Shown here in pieces: positions 18,013-25,998 of a stretch of 64,000 bases of DNA; the stretch's first letter is position 1, and every line of letters begins with the position of its first letter. The notes below the pieces were generated by a model. That model was given only the letters and a program-made list of their open reading frames with translations. It had not been told where the DNA came from and made no database searches. The position numbers were made by a program, and so were the translations under genes. This DNA is from Methanosarcina horonobensis HB-1 = JCM 15518 (lineage in GTDB: Archaea; Halobacteriota; Methanosarcinia; Methanosarcinales; Methanosarcinaceae). The stretch covers positions 1,219,036-1,283,035 of the forward strand of contig NZ_CP009516.1 in the NCBI RefSeq assembly GCF_000970285.1. The letters run 5' to 3'.

Positions 18013-18740
18013 AGCTTGTTACGGTAGCAGGTCCTCCGTCATCAGGAAAAACCAGTATCATTATCAAGACCATCGGAGAGCTCAGGCACAAAGGCTTCAC
18101 AATCGGTGTGGTCAAATTTGATTGTCTCTCGGCTCAGGATGAGGAGATATATTCTGCTCACAATATTTCGGTCAGGACCGGTCTCTCAAGAGGGCTCTGT
18201 CCCGATCACTTTTTTGTAAGCAATATTGAAGAAGCCCTCAGGTGGGCAAAAGAGAAGAAGTTTGATTTCCTGATTACCGAGAGTGCCGGTCTCTGCAACC
18301 GTTGTTCTCCCCATATTAAGGATGTTCTGGCAATCTGTGTTATTGATAACCTGAGTGGGGTCAACACACCCAAAAAAATCGGCCCAATGTTAAAACTTGC
18401 AGACATTGTTGTTATTACTAAAGGGGACATTGTCTCCCAGGCAGAGCGTGAGGTCTTTGCATACAGGGTCAGGCAGGTTAACCCCAGGGGAATGATAGTT
18501 CAGATTAATGGTGTTACAGGACAGGGCAGTTTCTATCTTGCAAAACTCGTAGAAAAAACTTCTACAATTGAAACCCTTCAGGGAGCCACACTTCGATTTA
18601 CCATGCCCGGAGCTCTATGTTCATACTGTCTTGGAGAGAGAAAAATCGGGGATGACAGGCAGATTGGTGTTTCAAAGCTGGTAAATTTCAGAGGAGAAGT
18701 AGATTGCGAGGAGAAGAATAGATTGCGAGGAGAAGAGTAG
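18009..18740 (+). CDS. G3E-type (HypB/UreG-like) GTPase with C-terminal Cys motif
   Basis: A protein of 243 residues starting at GTG 18009, which overlaps the stop of the previous gene. The P-loop is GPPSSGKTS (about 8-16). TESAGLCNRCSP supplies a Walker B-like region with a CxxC pair, VVITKGDIV is an NKxD-like base-recognition motif, and the C-terminus has ALCSYCLGERKIG, a CxxC arrangement that could bind metal or an Fe-S cluster. HypB/UreG/CooC relatives load nickel and other metals using nucleotide hydrolysis; lacking their His-rich stretches, this one has an unknown client. The last codons lie in a 19-bp repeat (see 18684-18746) that also carries the ribosome binding site of the next gene. 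Confidence 0.82.
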   Translation: MKLVTVAGPPSSGKTSIIIKTIGELRHKGFTIGVVKFDCLSAQDEEIYSAHNISVRTGLSRGLCPDHFFVSNIEEALRWAKEKKFDFLITESAGLCNRCSPHIKDVLAICVIDNLSGVNTPKKIGPMLKLADIVVITKGDIVSQAEREVFAYRVRQVNPRGMIVQINGVTGQGSFYLAKLVEKTSTIETLQGATLRFTMPGALCSYCLGERKIGDDRQIGVSKLVNFRGEVDCEEKNRLRGEE

Positions 18741-18746
18741 ATTGAA
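18684..18746 (+). repeat. Triplicated SD-TAG-TTG unit at an operon junction
   Basis: The unit GAGGAGAAG(AA/AG)TAGATTG occurs three times (periods 17 and 19 bp). Each copy contains a Shine-Dalgarno-like GAGGAG, a TAG and a TTG. In the last copy the TAG terminates the GTPase gene and the TTG at 18742, nine bases after GGAG, starts the ABC ATPase gene; in the earlier copies TAG is out of frame. Looks like slippage duplication of a stop/restart signal. Confidence 0.75.
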
Positions 18747-19755
18747 GACAGATTTGCTTCACATGACGATAAGTGAACTCAGGAAGATGATGCCCTGGAT
18801 AGAGGATTACTTCTCTTCATTTGCAATTGATCCTGTGCAGTTCGGGAACAGAAAACTGGAAGAGCTGGGTTCGATCCCTGGTGAAGATTATTTTATAGAG
18901 AAGGGAAGCAGCTATCTCACCTTTATTGATGGTTTCTTTCTATTTATTGAGCAGGCAAGAGCTCTTCAACAGGGAAGCGGGTCCACAGTTGAATCCCTGA
19001 CCGTGCTCCCAGGACGTAATAAGAACGGTGAAAAAGAGGCCCTTTCGGTAGAACTAAAAAGGGGTGAGGTGACAGCAATTGTCGGTCCGACAGGCTCAGG
19101 CAAGTCACGTCTTCTGGCTGATATTGAATCTCTGGCTCAGGAGGATACTCCTACCGGACGCAAAATATTGGTTAACGGCCGAGCTCCGGGTGATGAGGAG
19201 CGTTTCTCAACTGAGGGACGTTTTATCGCACAGCTTTCACAGAACATGAACTTTGTCATGGATCTCAGTGTCGAGGAGTTTCTGACCCTGCATGCCGAGA
19301 GCCGTATGGTTGATGAGGTATCCCGTATTGTTCAGAAAATATATGACACTGCAAACATCCTGGCAGGAGAACCTTTCAGCAGGGAAACTCCTGTTACTGA
19401 GCTTTCAGGAGGACAATCACGTGCTCTGATGATTGCAGATACCGCACTTCTCAGTCCGGCATCCGTCGTCCTGATCGATGAGATTGAGAATGCCGGAGTC
19501 GACAAGGTGAGGTCTCTGGAGCTTCTGGTAAGTAACAACAAGATCATTTTAATCAGTACTCATGACCCTCTTCTGGCTCTATCGGCAGATCAGCGGCTGG
19601 TCATTCAAAATGGCGGGATTTCAAAACTTTTGAAAACCACACCGGATGAGAAGAGGTACCTGAAGAGCCTCGAAAAAATAGATAGCAAACTTACTCTTCT
19701 CCGAAATCAGTTGAGAAGGGGTGAAGAAATTGATTTCAGTGATCTTCTGGCGTAG
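18742..19755 (+). CDS. ABC-type ATPase, third gene of the binding-protein/GTPase operon
   Basis: A protein of 337 residues. An N-terminal helical region of about 80 residues (MTISELRKMMPWIEDYFSSF) resembles the N-terminus of the first gene's product. It is followed by one ABC domain: Walker A GPTGSGKSR (about 115), Q-loop around FIAQLSQNM, signature LSGGQSRAL, Walker B VVLIDEIEN and H-loop STHD. The C-terminal tail is charged. There is no transmembrane partner in the operon, so a soluble, SufC- or AtwA-like role (assembly or activation of an enzyme) is as likely as transport. TTG 18742 is chosen for its SD spacing; ATG 18763 would give a protein seven residues shorter. Ends 177 bp before the convergent ahcY stop. 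Confidence 0.85.
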   Translation: MKTDLLHMTISELRKMMPWIEDYFSSFAIDPVQFGNRKLEELGSIPGEDYFIEKGSSYLTFIDGFFLFIEQARALQQGSGSTVESLTVLPGRNKNGEKEALSVELKRGEVTAIVGPTGSGKSRLLADIESLAQEDTPTGRKILVNGRAPGDEERFSTEGRFIAQLSQNMNFVMDLSVEEFLTLHAESRMVDEVSRIVQKIYDTANILAGEPFSRETPVTELSGGQSRALMIADTALLSPASVVLIDEIENAGVDKVRSLELLVSNNKIILISTHDPLLALSADQRLVIQNGGISKLLKTTPDEKRYLKSLEKIDSKLTLLRNQLRRGEEIDFSDLLA

Positions 19756-19789
19756 ATTGATTTCATGAGGATAAAGAATAGCACAAAAT

Positions 19790-19932
19790 TTCCATAATTT
19801 TTTATCTTACTTTATAATCCAAGTGCAGTAAATATCTTCCATTCCAATACATGGAAATGGCGTAATATTCACTGCATTCTAAGACTCTAAAAATTTAAAA
19901 ACTGCTGAAATTATTCTCTACTTCTTTTCCTA
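19790..19932 (-). repeat. DNA downstream of ahcY, present in two more copies (copy 3 of 3)
   Basis: This segment after the intact ahcY stop, together with the last codons of ahcY, recurs at 16170-16380 and, more diverged, at 12290-12480, all in the same orientation. The three copies flank the MEDS kinase 12566-15868 and the three-gene operon 16777-19755. It is AT-rich with T-tracts and may include the ahcY terminator. Confidence 0.7.
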
Positions 19933-21168
19933 TTACGTCCCGCACTCCCAGCCGCTCATGTAGCATTCCTGCTTGGATGTGAGTTCGTCCGTGCCAATTC
20001 CCATAGATTCAAGCTTCAGTTTTGCCACATAGGTATCAAGTTCTCTCGGGACTCCGTGGACTCCGTTCAAAAGCCTGTTTTCTGCAATGTAACGTACACA
20101 GAGTGCCTGGTTTGCAAAACTCATGTCCATGACTTCGGCAGGATGCCCGTCACCAGCAGCCAGGTTTACGAGTCTGCCTTCTGCTATTACGTTAATGCGC
20201 CGGTTGCCGATGTCGTATTCTTTTATGTTGTGCCTTACAGTCCTGGTGGATTTTGCAAGGGATGCAAGGGCTTCCATGTCGATTTCAACATTGAAGTGAC
20301 CTGAGTTTGCAAGAATTGCCCCGTCCTTCATTACCTTGAAGTGGTCGGCTGTAAGAATATCGCGGTTTCCGGTTGCAGTTACAAAGAGGTCTCCGATTTT
20401 TGCAGCCTCTGCCATTTTCATAACCCTGTGCCCGTCCATCCTGGCTTCAAGTGCTCGTATTGGGTCTACTTCGGTAACGATTACACTTGCTCCGAGGCCT
20501 GCAGCCCGCATTGCAACTCCGCGTCCGCACCAGCCGTAGCCTGCAACAACAACATCTTTACCTGCCACAAGGAGGTTTGTGGTCCGGTTGATCCCGTCCC
20601 AGGCTGACTGTCCTGTCCCGTAGCGGTTGTCAAAAAGGTACTTGGTCATTGCATCGTTTACTGCTATTACAGGCATCTTCAGTGCACCGTCTTTTTCCAT
20701 GGCATGAAGCCTGTGCACCCCAGTGGTTGTTTCTTCGCAACCTCCGAGGATCTTCGGGAGCATCTGCGGTCTTTCTTTGTGGAGCTTGAATATGAGGTCT
20801 GCCCCATCATCGATTGTGATGTCAGGCTCAATGTCAAGGACTTTGTCGATTGCTTCGTAATATTCGCTCGTGCAGCACCCGTATCTCGCAAAACAGCTTA
20901 TGTTTTTCCGGGTGTCGAGAGCAGCTGCCACATCATCCTGTGTGCTCAGGGGATTGCAACCTGAAATTGCAACCTGTGCACCGCCTGCAGCCAGGGTCTC
21001 GACAAGGACTGCGGTTTTTGCTTCTACGTGCAGTGCCATCCCTACCTTAAGCCCTTTGAGAGGTTTTTCTTCCTCAAATTTTTCTCTGATGATGGCAAGC
21101 ACCGGCATATGGTTTCTTGCCCATTCCATTTTCATGTTTCCGGATTCTATGAGTTCTTTTTCTGTCAT
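19933..21168 (-). CDS. ahcY: S-adenosylhomocysteine (or S-inosylhomocysteine) hydrolase
   Basis: An NAD-dependent AdoHcy hydrolase of 411 residues. It clears the by-product of SAM-dependent methylation, giving homocysteine and a nucleoside. Family motifs: [70 protein letters not shown], the NAD-binding [18 protein letters not shown] with VTEVDP following, and [10 protein letters not shown]. The length fits the short archaeal form. The nearest upstream gene, in the same direction, is a DadD-type deaminase; in Methanocaldococcus the corresponding pair deaminates SAH first and then cleaves S-inosylhomocysteine, so SIH may be the true substrate here. The stop codon region is duplicated twice to the left. 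Confidence 0.96.
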   Translation of the reverse strand: MTEKELIESGNMKMEWARNHMPVLAIIREKFEEEKPLKGLKVGMALHVEAKTAVLVETLAAGGAQVAISGCNPLSTQDDVAAALDTRKNISCFARYGCCTSEYYEAIDKVLDIEPDITIDDGADLIFKLHKERPQMLPKILGGCEETTTGVHRLHAMEKDGALKMPVIAVNDAMTKYLFDNRYGTGQSAWDGINRTTNLLVAGKDVVVAGYGWCGRGVAMRAAGLGASVIVTEVDPIRALEARMDGHRVMKMAEAAKIGDLFVTATGNRDILTADHFKVMKDGAILANSGHFNVEIDMEALASLAKSTRTVRHNIKEYDIGNRRINVIAEGRLVNLAAGDGHPAEVMDMSFANQALCVRYIAENRLLNGVHGVPRELDTYVAKLKLESMGIGTDELTSKQECYMSGWECGT

Positions 21169-21385
21169 GGTGATCCCGTCATATCGAATTAATGATTAGA
21201 TAAAACGCTGAATGAAACGATCGAATATGGCTCTACTTTGATTACTCAAAATATCTCTACGAATGCACTTAATCCTTCAATTACTCCTGTAACTCTGGCT
21301 GCTGATATCTTTAAGTTGACAGATTATTAAGTTAGGTTCTCAATACTTATTTTTTCTGTATATTTATATGCCGTGACCTGGCTTC

Positions 21386-22684
21386 TCAGGCATTTACCCT
21401 TGCTACAAGCTCTTCTGCGGCTTTTTGAGCTTCTTCAATAACTTTCTGCTCATCCAGCACCAGAACTTTGTAGTCGTCCATAAGGATTTTTCCATCCACT
21501 ATTGTTGTCCTAACATCGCTTCCTTTTGCGGAATACACCAGGTGGGAAGTAACATCAAAGCAGGGAGTAAGGTGCGGTTTTTTCATGTCAACTATGACTA
21601 TATCTGCCTTCATTCCCGCCTTTAACATGCCGGTTTCCGTTCCAAGAGCCTTTGCCCCATTAACGGTTGCCATCTTCAGTACCTGGTGAGCTGGAAGGGC
21701 AGTAGGGCTGCATGTGCTAACTTTATGCAGAAGGGCAGCAGTTTTCATTTCTTCAAACAGGTCAAGGTTATTGTTTGAGGCACAGCCATCAGTCCCGAGG
21801 CTGACATTCACTCCTCTTTCAAGCATCTTATGGACGGGTGCAATTCCGGATGCGAGTTTCATGTTGCTTACAGGGTTGTGAGATACGTTTACTCCTCTTT
21901 TCCTTAAAATTTCTATATCTCCGTCAGAAAGCCATACGCAGTGGGCGGCAAGTACGTCAGGTCCGAAAAACCCTATATCGTCGAGCATATGCACCGAACA
22001 CTTCCCGTACTTTTCTTTCATTGCCAGCAGTTCGGCTTCGGTTTCAAGGACATGGATATGGAGACCTGCTCCGTCTTTTCTGGCCTCTTCTTTTACCTTT
22101 GCAAGAAATTCCTCAGAACATGTATTCGGGGCATGGGGTCCGTACATTGTCTTTATCCTGCCGCCTGCAGCTCCCTGCCAGGCTCTAACAAAGCGTTTTC
22201 CTTCTTTAAGGTCGGTTTCCCCTTTTTCTTTGTTCCATAGCTCGATCAGGCCGTGGGAAAGTGAGGCCCGAAGCCCGGATAGCTCAACGGCTTTTGCAGT
22301 CTCGTCCATAAAGAAATACATATCTGCAAAAGAAGTAGTTCCGGATCTGATCATCTCGAGACAGGCAAGCAGGCTTCCTTTATACACATCTTCTGCTGTA
22401 AGCTGAGCTTCGGCAGGCCAGACGTGATTCTCAAGCCAATCCGCAAGCTGCAGGTCATCTGCATAACCCCGGAATAGGGTCATTGCTGCATGGGTATGCG
22501 TGTTTACAAGCCCTGGCATTACAACCGAACCTTTTGCATCAATCACGGTTTCAGCACTTTCTTTTGTTTTCTCCCCAATTTCCGTGATTTTTCCGTCTTC
22601 AATTACAATGGTTCCGTTTTTCAGGTCTCCCGCATCAGGGTTCATTGTTAAAACATAAGCATTTTTTATTATTACATCAGCCAT
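21386..22684 (-). CDS. dadD: 5'-deoxyadenosine/SAH/MTA deaminase (DadD type)
   Basis: An amidohydrolase-fold deaminase of 432 residues. The metal-binding motif NTHTHAAMTLFRG (about 60-72), the downstream HIHVLETEAE and AAHCVWLS histidines and the GTDGCASNNNLD segment with the catalytic Asp match the MtaD/DadD family, which converts 5'-deoxyadenosine, SAH or methylthioadenosine to inosine derivatives. In methanogens this is the entry to recycling of radical-SAM and methyltransferase by-products. It lies 217 bp upstream of ahcY in the same direction. The upstream region carries a short tandem array (22741-22820). Confidence 0.92.
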   Translation of the reverse strand: MADVIIKNAYVLTMNPDAGDLKNGTIVIEDGKITEIGEKTKESAETVIDAKGSVVMPGLVNTHTHAAMTLFRGYADDLQLADWLENHVWPAEAQLTAEDVYKGSLLACLEMIRSGTTSFADMYFFMDETAKAVELSGLRASLSHGLIELWNKEKGETDLKEGKRFVRAWQGAAGGRIKTMYGPHAPNTCSEEFLAKVKEEARKDGAGLHIHVLETEAELLAMKEKYGKCSVHMLDDIGFFGPDVLAAHCVWLSDGDIEILRKRGVNVSHNPVSNMKLASGIAPVHKMLERGVNVSLGTDGCASNNNLDLFEEMKTAALLHKVSTCSPTALPAHQVLKMATVNGAKALGTETGMLKAGMKADIVIVDMKKPHLTPCFDVTSHLVYSAKGSDVRTTIVDGKILMDDYKVLVLDEQKVIEEAQKAAEELVARVNA

Positions 22685-23078
22685 ATGATCATATCCTTAG
22701 GTTTGAATGCAGTAAGATAGTAACGCAGCTTTATGGAACTTTAATTTTATTGAGCTGTAATATTATTGAACTGTAATTCTGTTGAACTGTACCCTTATTG
22801 AATTGCACCTTATTGGACTGCAATTTGTTAAATAAACTCTAATTTAAGAGGTTCTCGTAAAAAAAGTTGTCCTGAGAATCCCTGTTATTTAAAGTCTGGA
22901 ATCTTTATTATAAAGCACAGAATCTTTATAAAACATTTTTCCCTGACAAGTAATCTGATAAAACGTAAAGCCCCAATAATTTCTGGAAAAAAAGCCTGTA
23001 TTTCAAGTTTGAGGATTTTACCCCAACCTTCTTTATTTCAAACCCCTGACCCCGGATCCTTAAAAATTAATTCTATTT
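22685..23078. other. Intergenic region upstream of dadD
   Basis: 394 bp without a gene. It holds the 16-bp tandem array at 22741-22820 and AT-rich DNA that must include the dadD promoter (minus strand). Nothing else is seen. Confidence 0.5.
22741..22820. repeat. Five 16-bp degenerate tandem repeats upstream of dadD
   Basis: Units (about 17, 16, 16, 16 and 15 bp) share a core like TTATTGAACTGTAAT: TTATTGAGCTG, TTATTGAACTG, CTGTTGAACTG, TTATTGAATTG, TTATTGGACTG. The array ends 56 bp before the start codon of dadD. It may be a set of regulator sites or a slippage array; there is no evidence of binding. Confidence 0.8.
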
Positions 23079-23732
23079 TCAGGGTTTCTGCTTGTCAGTC
23101 TCGGTTTCAAGGTTCAGAGCCTCAAGGTAGAGGCGCATTATCTTAAGCCTTTCTTCTGCAATCCTTTTCGCAGTATCAGTGTTTAACTTCTCAGGAATAG
23201 TAAAAGGCTTATAATGCATGTACTCGTTAAAACCTTCAACAGGGTTCTCTCTATAAACAGTCTTTTTTGAGCTTCCCTTATCCAGTCCTGTCATGTGCTT
23301 CAGCATCCTGAGAGCACCCATTGAAAGGACAGCCCTGAAGATTCCTATTGCTCCCAGGGCATCAAGCCTGTCTGCATCCTGAAGGATTCTTGCTTCTATT
23401 GTTTCCGGAATTTTTCCTCCGCTGAATCTGTGATTCTGGATGCAGTATGTCACAGCTTCAATAGTCTTTTCCTCAACGCCTGCTCTGCCCAGGAATTCGG
23501 AGGCTATCTCTGCACTGTAGAGTGCATGGTCTCCTCCTTCCTCATGTTCTTTGATAACCCCTACATCATGCAAAAGAGCTGCGAGCTGGAGTGTGAGAAT
23601 GTCTCCTCCTTCTTCTTTCTGGATTCCACTGCAGAGGGCTTCCACGCGGTTTATGTGGGACATATCGTGGGAACTTGGCTCTCCTTCATGAAAAGTAGCT
23701 GCAAATTCCCTCGTTTTTTCTATAAGATTCAT
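23079..23732 (-). CDS. HD-domain metal-dependent phosphohydrolase
   Basis: A protein of 217 residues from ATG 23732. A TTG at 23753 would add seven residues, but the ATG has AGGA six bases upstream and is preferred. HD superfamily signatures: SSHDMSHINRVEAL (first His), AALLHDVG (HD pair), a later NHRFSGGKIP histidine, and ILQDADRLDALGAIGI with the last metal Asp. The layout matches YedJ/YpgQ-type HD hydrolases; the substrate is unknown. It follows the phosphopantothenate synthetase gene by about 50 bp in the same direction and is probably cotranscribed. Confidence 0.88.
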   Translation of the reverse strand: MNLIEKTREFAATFHEGEPSSHDMSHINRVEALCSGIQKEEGGDILTLQLAALLHDVGVIKEHEEGGDHALYSAEIASEFLGRAGVEEKTIEAVTYCIQNHRFSGGKIPETIEARILQDADRLDALGAIGIFRAVLSMGALRMLKHMTGLDKGSSKKTVYRENPVEGFNEYMHYKPFTIPEKLNTDTAKRIAEERLKIMRLYLEALNLETETDKQKP

Positions 23733-23743
23733 AAATATCCTGT

Positions 23744-23781
23744 TTTCAGGCAATTATCCAGCTTTCAGGTAATTATCCAGC
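23744..23781. repeat. 19-bp tandem duplication between PPS and HD genes
   Basis: The unit TTTCAGGCAATTATCCAGC is followed by TTTCAGGTAATTATCCAGC and a third partial TTTCAA. It falls just after the PPS stop and spans the spacer before the HD gene. One base differs between units. Confidence 0.85.
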
Positions 23782-23783
23782 TT

Positions 23784-24545
23784 TCAATATTCTACTTCTG
23801 CAATCATTGTTTTGAGATGTTCCTGAATTTCAGAAATCGCACCTGCGATGGCTTTTTTGTTATCGTAACTGGTTATCAGTTTCACAAGCTCTTCTTTTTT
23901 CTCCTTTTTCATCTCCTGCGCGAGTTTTGCCATGTTTCCGAGAGCCCTTGTAACGTTGTCTACAATTGATATTGTAGCTGTTCTGGAGGTCCGTGAAAGA
24001 GGGTTCAGGTCTATTGTTATGACAGTTTTTCCCATTTTAACAAGTTTCTCGCAGCGGTCCCCATCCTCAAGGGGAACAAGTACAACATCTGCTGTATAGA
24101 TCCCTTTGCTGCTCACAAGCCTTCTGTCATGAGATAGGTCAAGGCTTGCGTCAGGATTCTTTCCAAGCACTTCGGAAGCCCCACTCGCCTTCAGATGTTC
24201 TATTATTAGGTGTACCCGGGTGTCGGTTCTGTGGAAAAGATTTACTTCAATCTTGGCACCGGTAATGTCTGCCAGGGCAACGACTTTTTCCGGAGCCAGG
24301 GCTGCGACGTTACCATTTACTGAAATAACCGGATTTTCTGCCAGAAGAAGTGCAGCAACTGCAGCCCTCTCTGCATACAGGGCAGATTCGGTGCTTCTTT
24401 CCCCTATAAGGTAATCAAAGCTCTCGCCTCTCCCCTGGGCAATAAGCCCCTGGATACTTGTGATTCCCATTTTTACCCCGGCTGCAACCTTTTCACGGGC
24501 GAGCAAGGATTCGTATCTAGGGTGGTCTTGAGGTATATCTGTCAT
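23784..24545 (-). CDS. 4-phosphopantoate--beta-alanine ligase
   Basis: Archaeal phosphopantothenate synthetase (PPS, formerly DUF137), 253 residues. It joins 4-phosphopantoate to beta-alanine with ATP, replacing bacterial PanC. Recognisable segments are IPQDHPRYESLLAREK near the N-terminus, the conserved LIGERSTESALYAERAA, SVNGNVAALAP, VEVNLFHRT-like INLFHRT(D), VLVPLEDGDRCEKL and ITIDLNPLSRTSR. Its substrate is supplied by the pantoate kinase gene 365 bp upstream in the same direction, and the product is taken up by CoaBC encoded next. All three sit within 3.6 kb. Confidence 0.95.
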   Translation of the reverse strand: MTDIPQDHPRYESLLAREKVAAGVKMGITSIQGLIAQGRGESFDYLIGERSTESALYAERAAVAALLLAENPVISVNGNVAALAPEKVVALADITGAKIEVNLFHRTDTRVHLIIEHLKASGASEVLGKNPDASLDLSHDRRLVSSKGIYTADVVLVPLEDGDRCEKLVKMGKTVITIDLNPLSRTSRTATISIVDNVTRALGNMAKLAQEMKKEKKEELVKLITSYDNKKAIAGAISEIQEHLKTMIAEVEY

Positions 24546-24910
24546 ATAGGTCGCTTACCTTTATGCTTGTTAATTTACTTATTCTACTTTTTTTTGCCTT
24601 TTATTTGAAGTTTTAAAAATTCCAGAATTTTAAGGACTCTGCCTCGCTCTGAGGGCAGTTTTTGCGGTTCAGTACTTTTTATTCCGATAGTATTTAAGTT
24701 ATAGGTGCTTTTTCCTGCACAGAGCTCTCTTTAGCTGCTTTTAATTAAATAATGGTTTCCCAATGCTTTTTTGTTTGATTCCGTTCCTCAAGTACGTTAT
24801 TTACTAAAAAGGCTTTATCTTATTTTTCCGGAACTTTTTATCCGTTTCATATTTTTTGAAAGGTTCTGCCAGGTACAAAATATTCAGAAATAATAAACTT
24901 CACCTGAAGC
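24546..24910. promoter_or_regulatory. Upstream region of PPS with possible box A and leader hairpin
   Basis: 365 bp without a gene. On the minus strand a CTTAAATAC sequence at about 24690-24698 resembles a Methanosarcina TATA box. Shortly downstream, CTGCC (24639-24643) and GGCAG (24654-24658) can form a hairpin that would lie at the very start of the transcript. This suggests PPS has its own promoter and a leader of about 120 nt. This is pattern reading only. Confidence 0.35.
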
Positions 24911-25813
24911 TCAGTCATAAAGTAGTCTTGGCACGCAGGTGCTGATCCCGTATTCAAGTACCTGCCCGAATTCCTGAAGGGCTTCGTAGAGTGGGAACTC
25001 CTGACTGTAGGGGGCGATTGCAAAAACCGTATCTCCGAGCATTGCCTGAGAAGCCAGCCCCCCGCTTGCATGTGCAGCCTCAATTACGTCCTGCGCCATA
25101 TTGCTCATAAGGCCTGTCCTGCTGGCAAAGTCTTTTGCCTGATGCATAAAGGTTTCGAGAGTGGGTTTTTTAAGCAGCTCGGACATTGCAGTTTTTCCTG
25201 CGGCATTAATCCTTCCTGCTGTAGCCTCATCTGCAAGGATAGAATCCGTAGAAATCTCCCCGAGTACGATGCAGAAAACCCTTGCTTCTGGAGCAGGAAT
25301 TCTGTCTATGTTTCCGAATTCGGGCCCTCCGGGCTGCAGTCTTATTACCACTCCGCCATTGGACTGGGCAGCAATGTCTCCAAGCCCGCTGCGGTTAATG
25401 ACTTCAGCTACATGAGCGTATTCGGTCAGGTCCTTTACTGTCTTGTTTAAGGAAAGTGCCCTGTTCAGAGCGTAAGCTGTCCCGAGAGCTCCTGCACCGG
25501 AGGCTCCGAACCCGCATCCAACTGGGATTTCCGCCCAGCTCTTCACCCTTACAGGCACATCGGCCATCATCTCTACCACGGTGCGGGTAGTTTTGCCTTC
25601 AACCTTTTTTCCATTGAGGAAGATCTCGGTCCTTTCTACGGATTTCCCGACCTTCACTTCGGTCGTAACTCCTCCGTTAAGAACAATCCCGCAGCCGGTA
25701 GATCCTTTACGGCGGGGGTCATTATGCTCATGGATCTGAAAAAAACCTGTAATATGCCCTGGAGCATATGCTTTTGCTAAAAAGTCTGCCCCTTCACTCT
25801 CGTATGTATACAT
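24911..25813 (-). CDS. Pantoate kinase (archaeal, GHMP family)
   Basis: A GHMP-type kinase of 300 residues which phosphorylates pantoate to 4-phosphopantoate. Family landmarks: AKAYAPGHITGFFQIHEH near the N-terminus, the STGCGIVLNGGV turn, the phosphate-binding loop PVGCGFGASGAGALG (about 98-112), and a C-terminal segment with AHASGGLASQAMLGDTVFA. It acts immediately before PPS in the archaeal CoA pathway. The gene is probably read independently of PPS. Confidence 0.95.
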   Translation of the reverse strand: MYTYESEGADFLAKAYAPGHITGFFQIHEHNDPRRKGSTGCGIVLNGGVTTEVKVGKSVERTEIFLNGKKVEGKTTRTVVEMMADVPVRVKSWAEIPVGCGFGASGAGALGTAYALNRALSLNKTVKDLTEYAHVAEVINRSGLGDIAAQSNGGVVIRLQPGGPEFGNIDRIPAPEARVFCIVLGEISTDSILADEATAGRINAAGKTAMSELLKKPTLETFMHQAKDFASRTGLMSNMAQDVIEAAHASGGLASQAMLGDTVFAIAPYSQEFPLYEALQEFGQVLEYGISTCVPRLLYD

Positions 25814-25998
25814 AGAAAACGCCTTTTTTTATTGTTTAAGTTATATTTCAAAGTTCACTTCTATTTTGTAGAATTTTCTGTTTTGCAGAATATTGTGCAG
25901 GTCTATTTGCAGAATCAGCCGATACAGCTGATCGCATACTCTACCGACTCCGATTATCTTGTTTTCGTTCTGGAAGCGATCAGGTTCTCAGAAAACCA

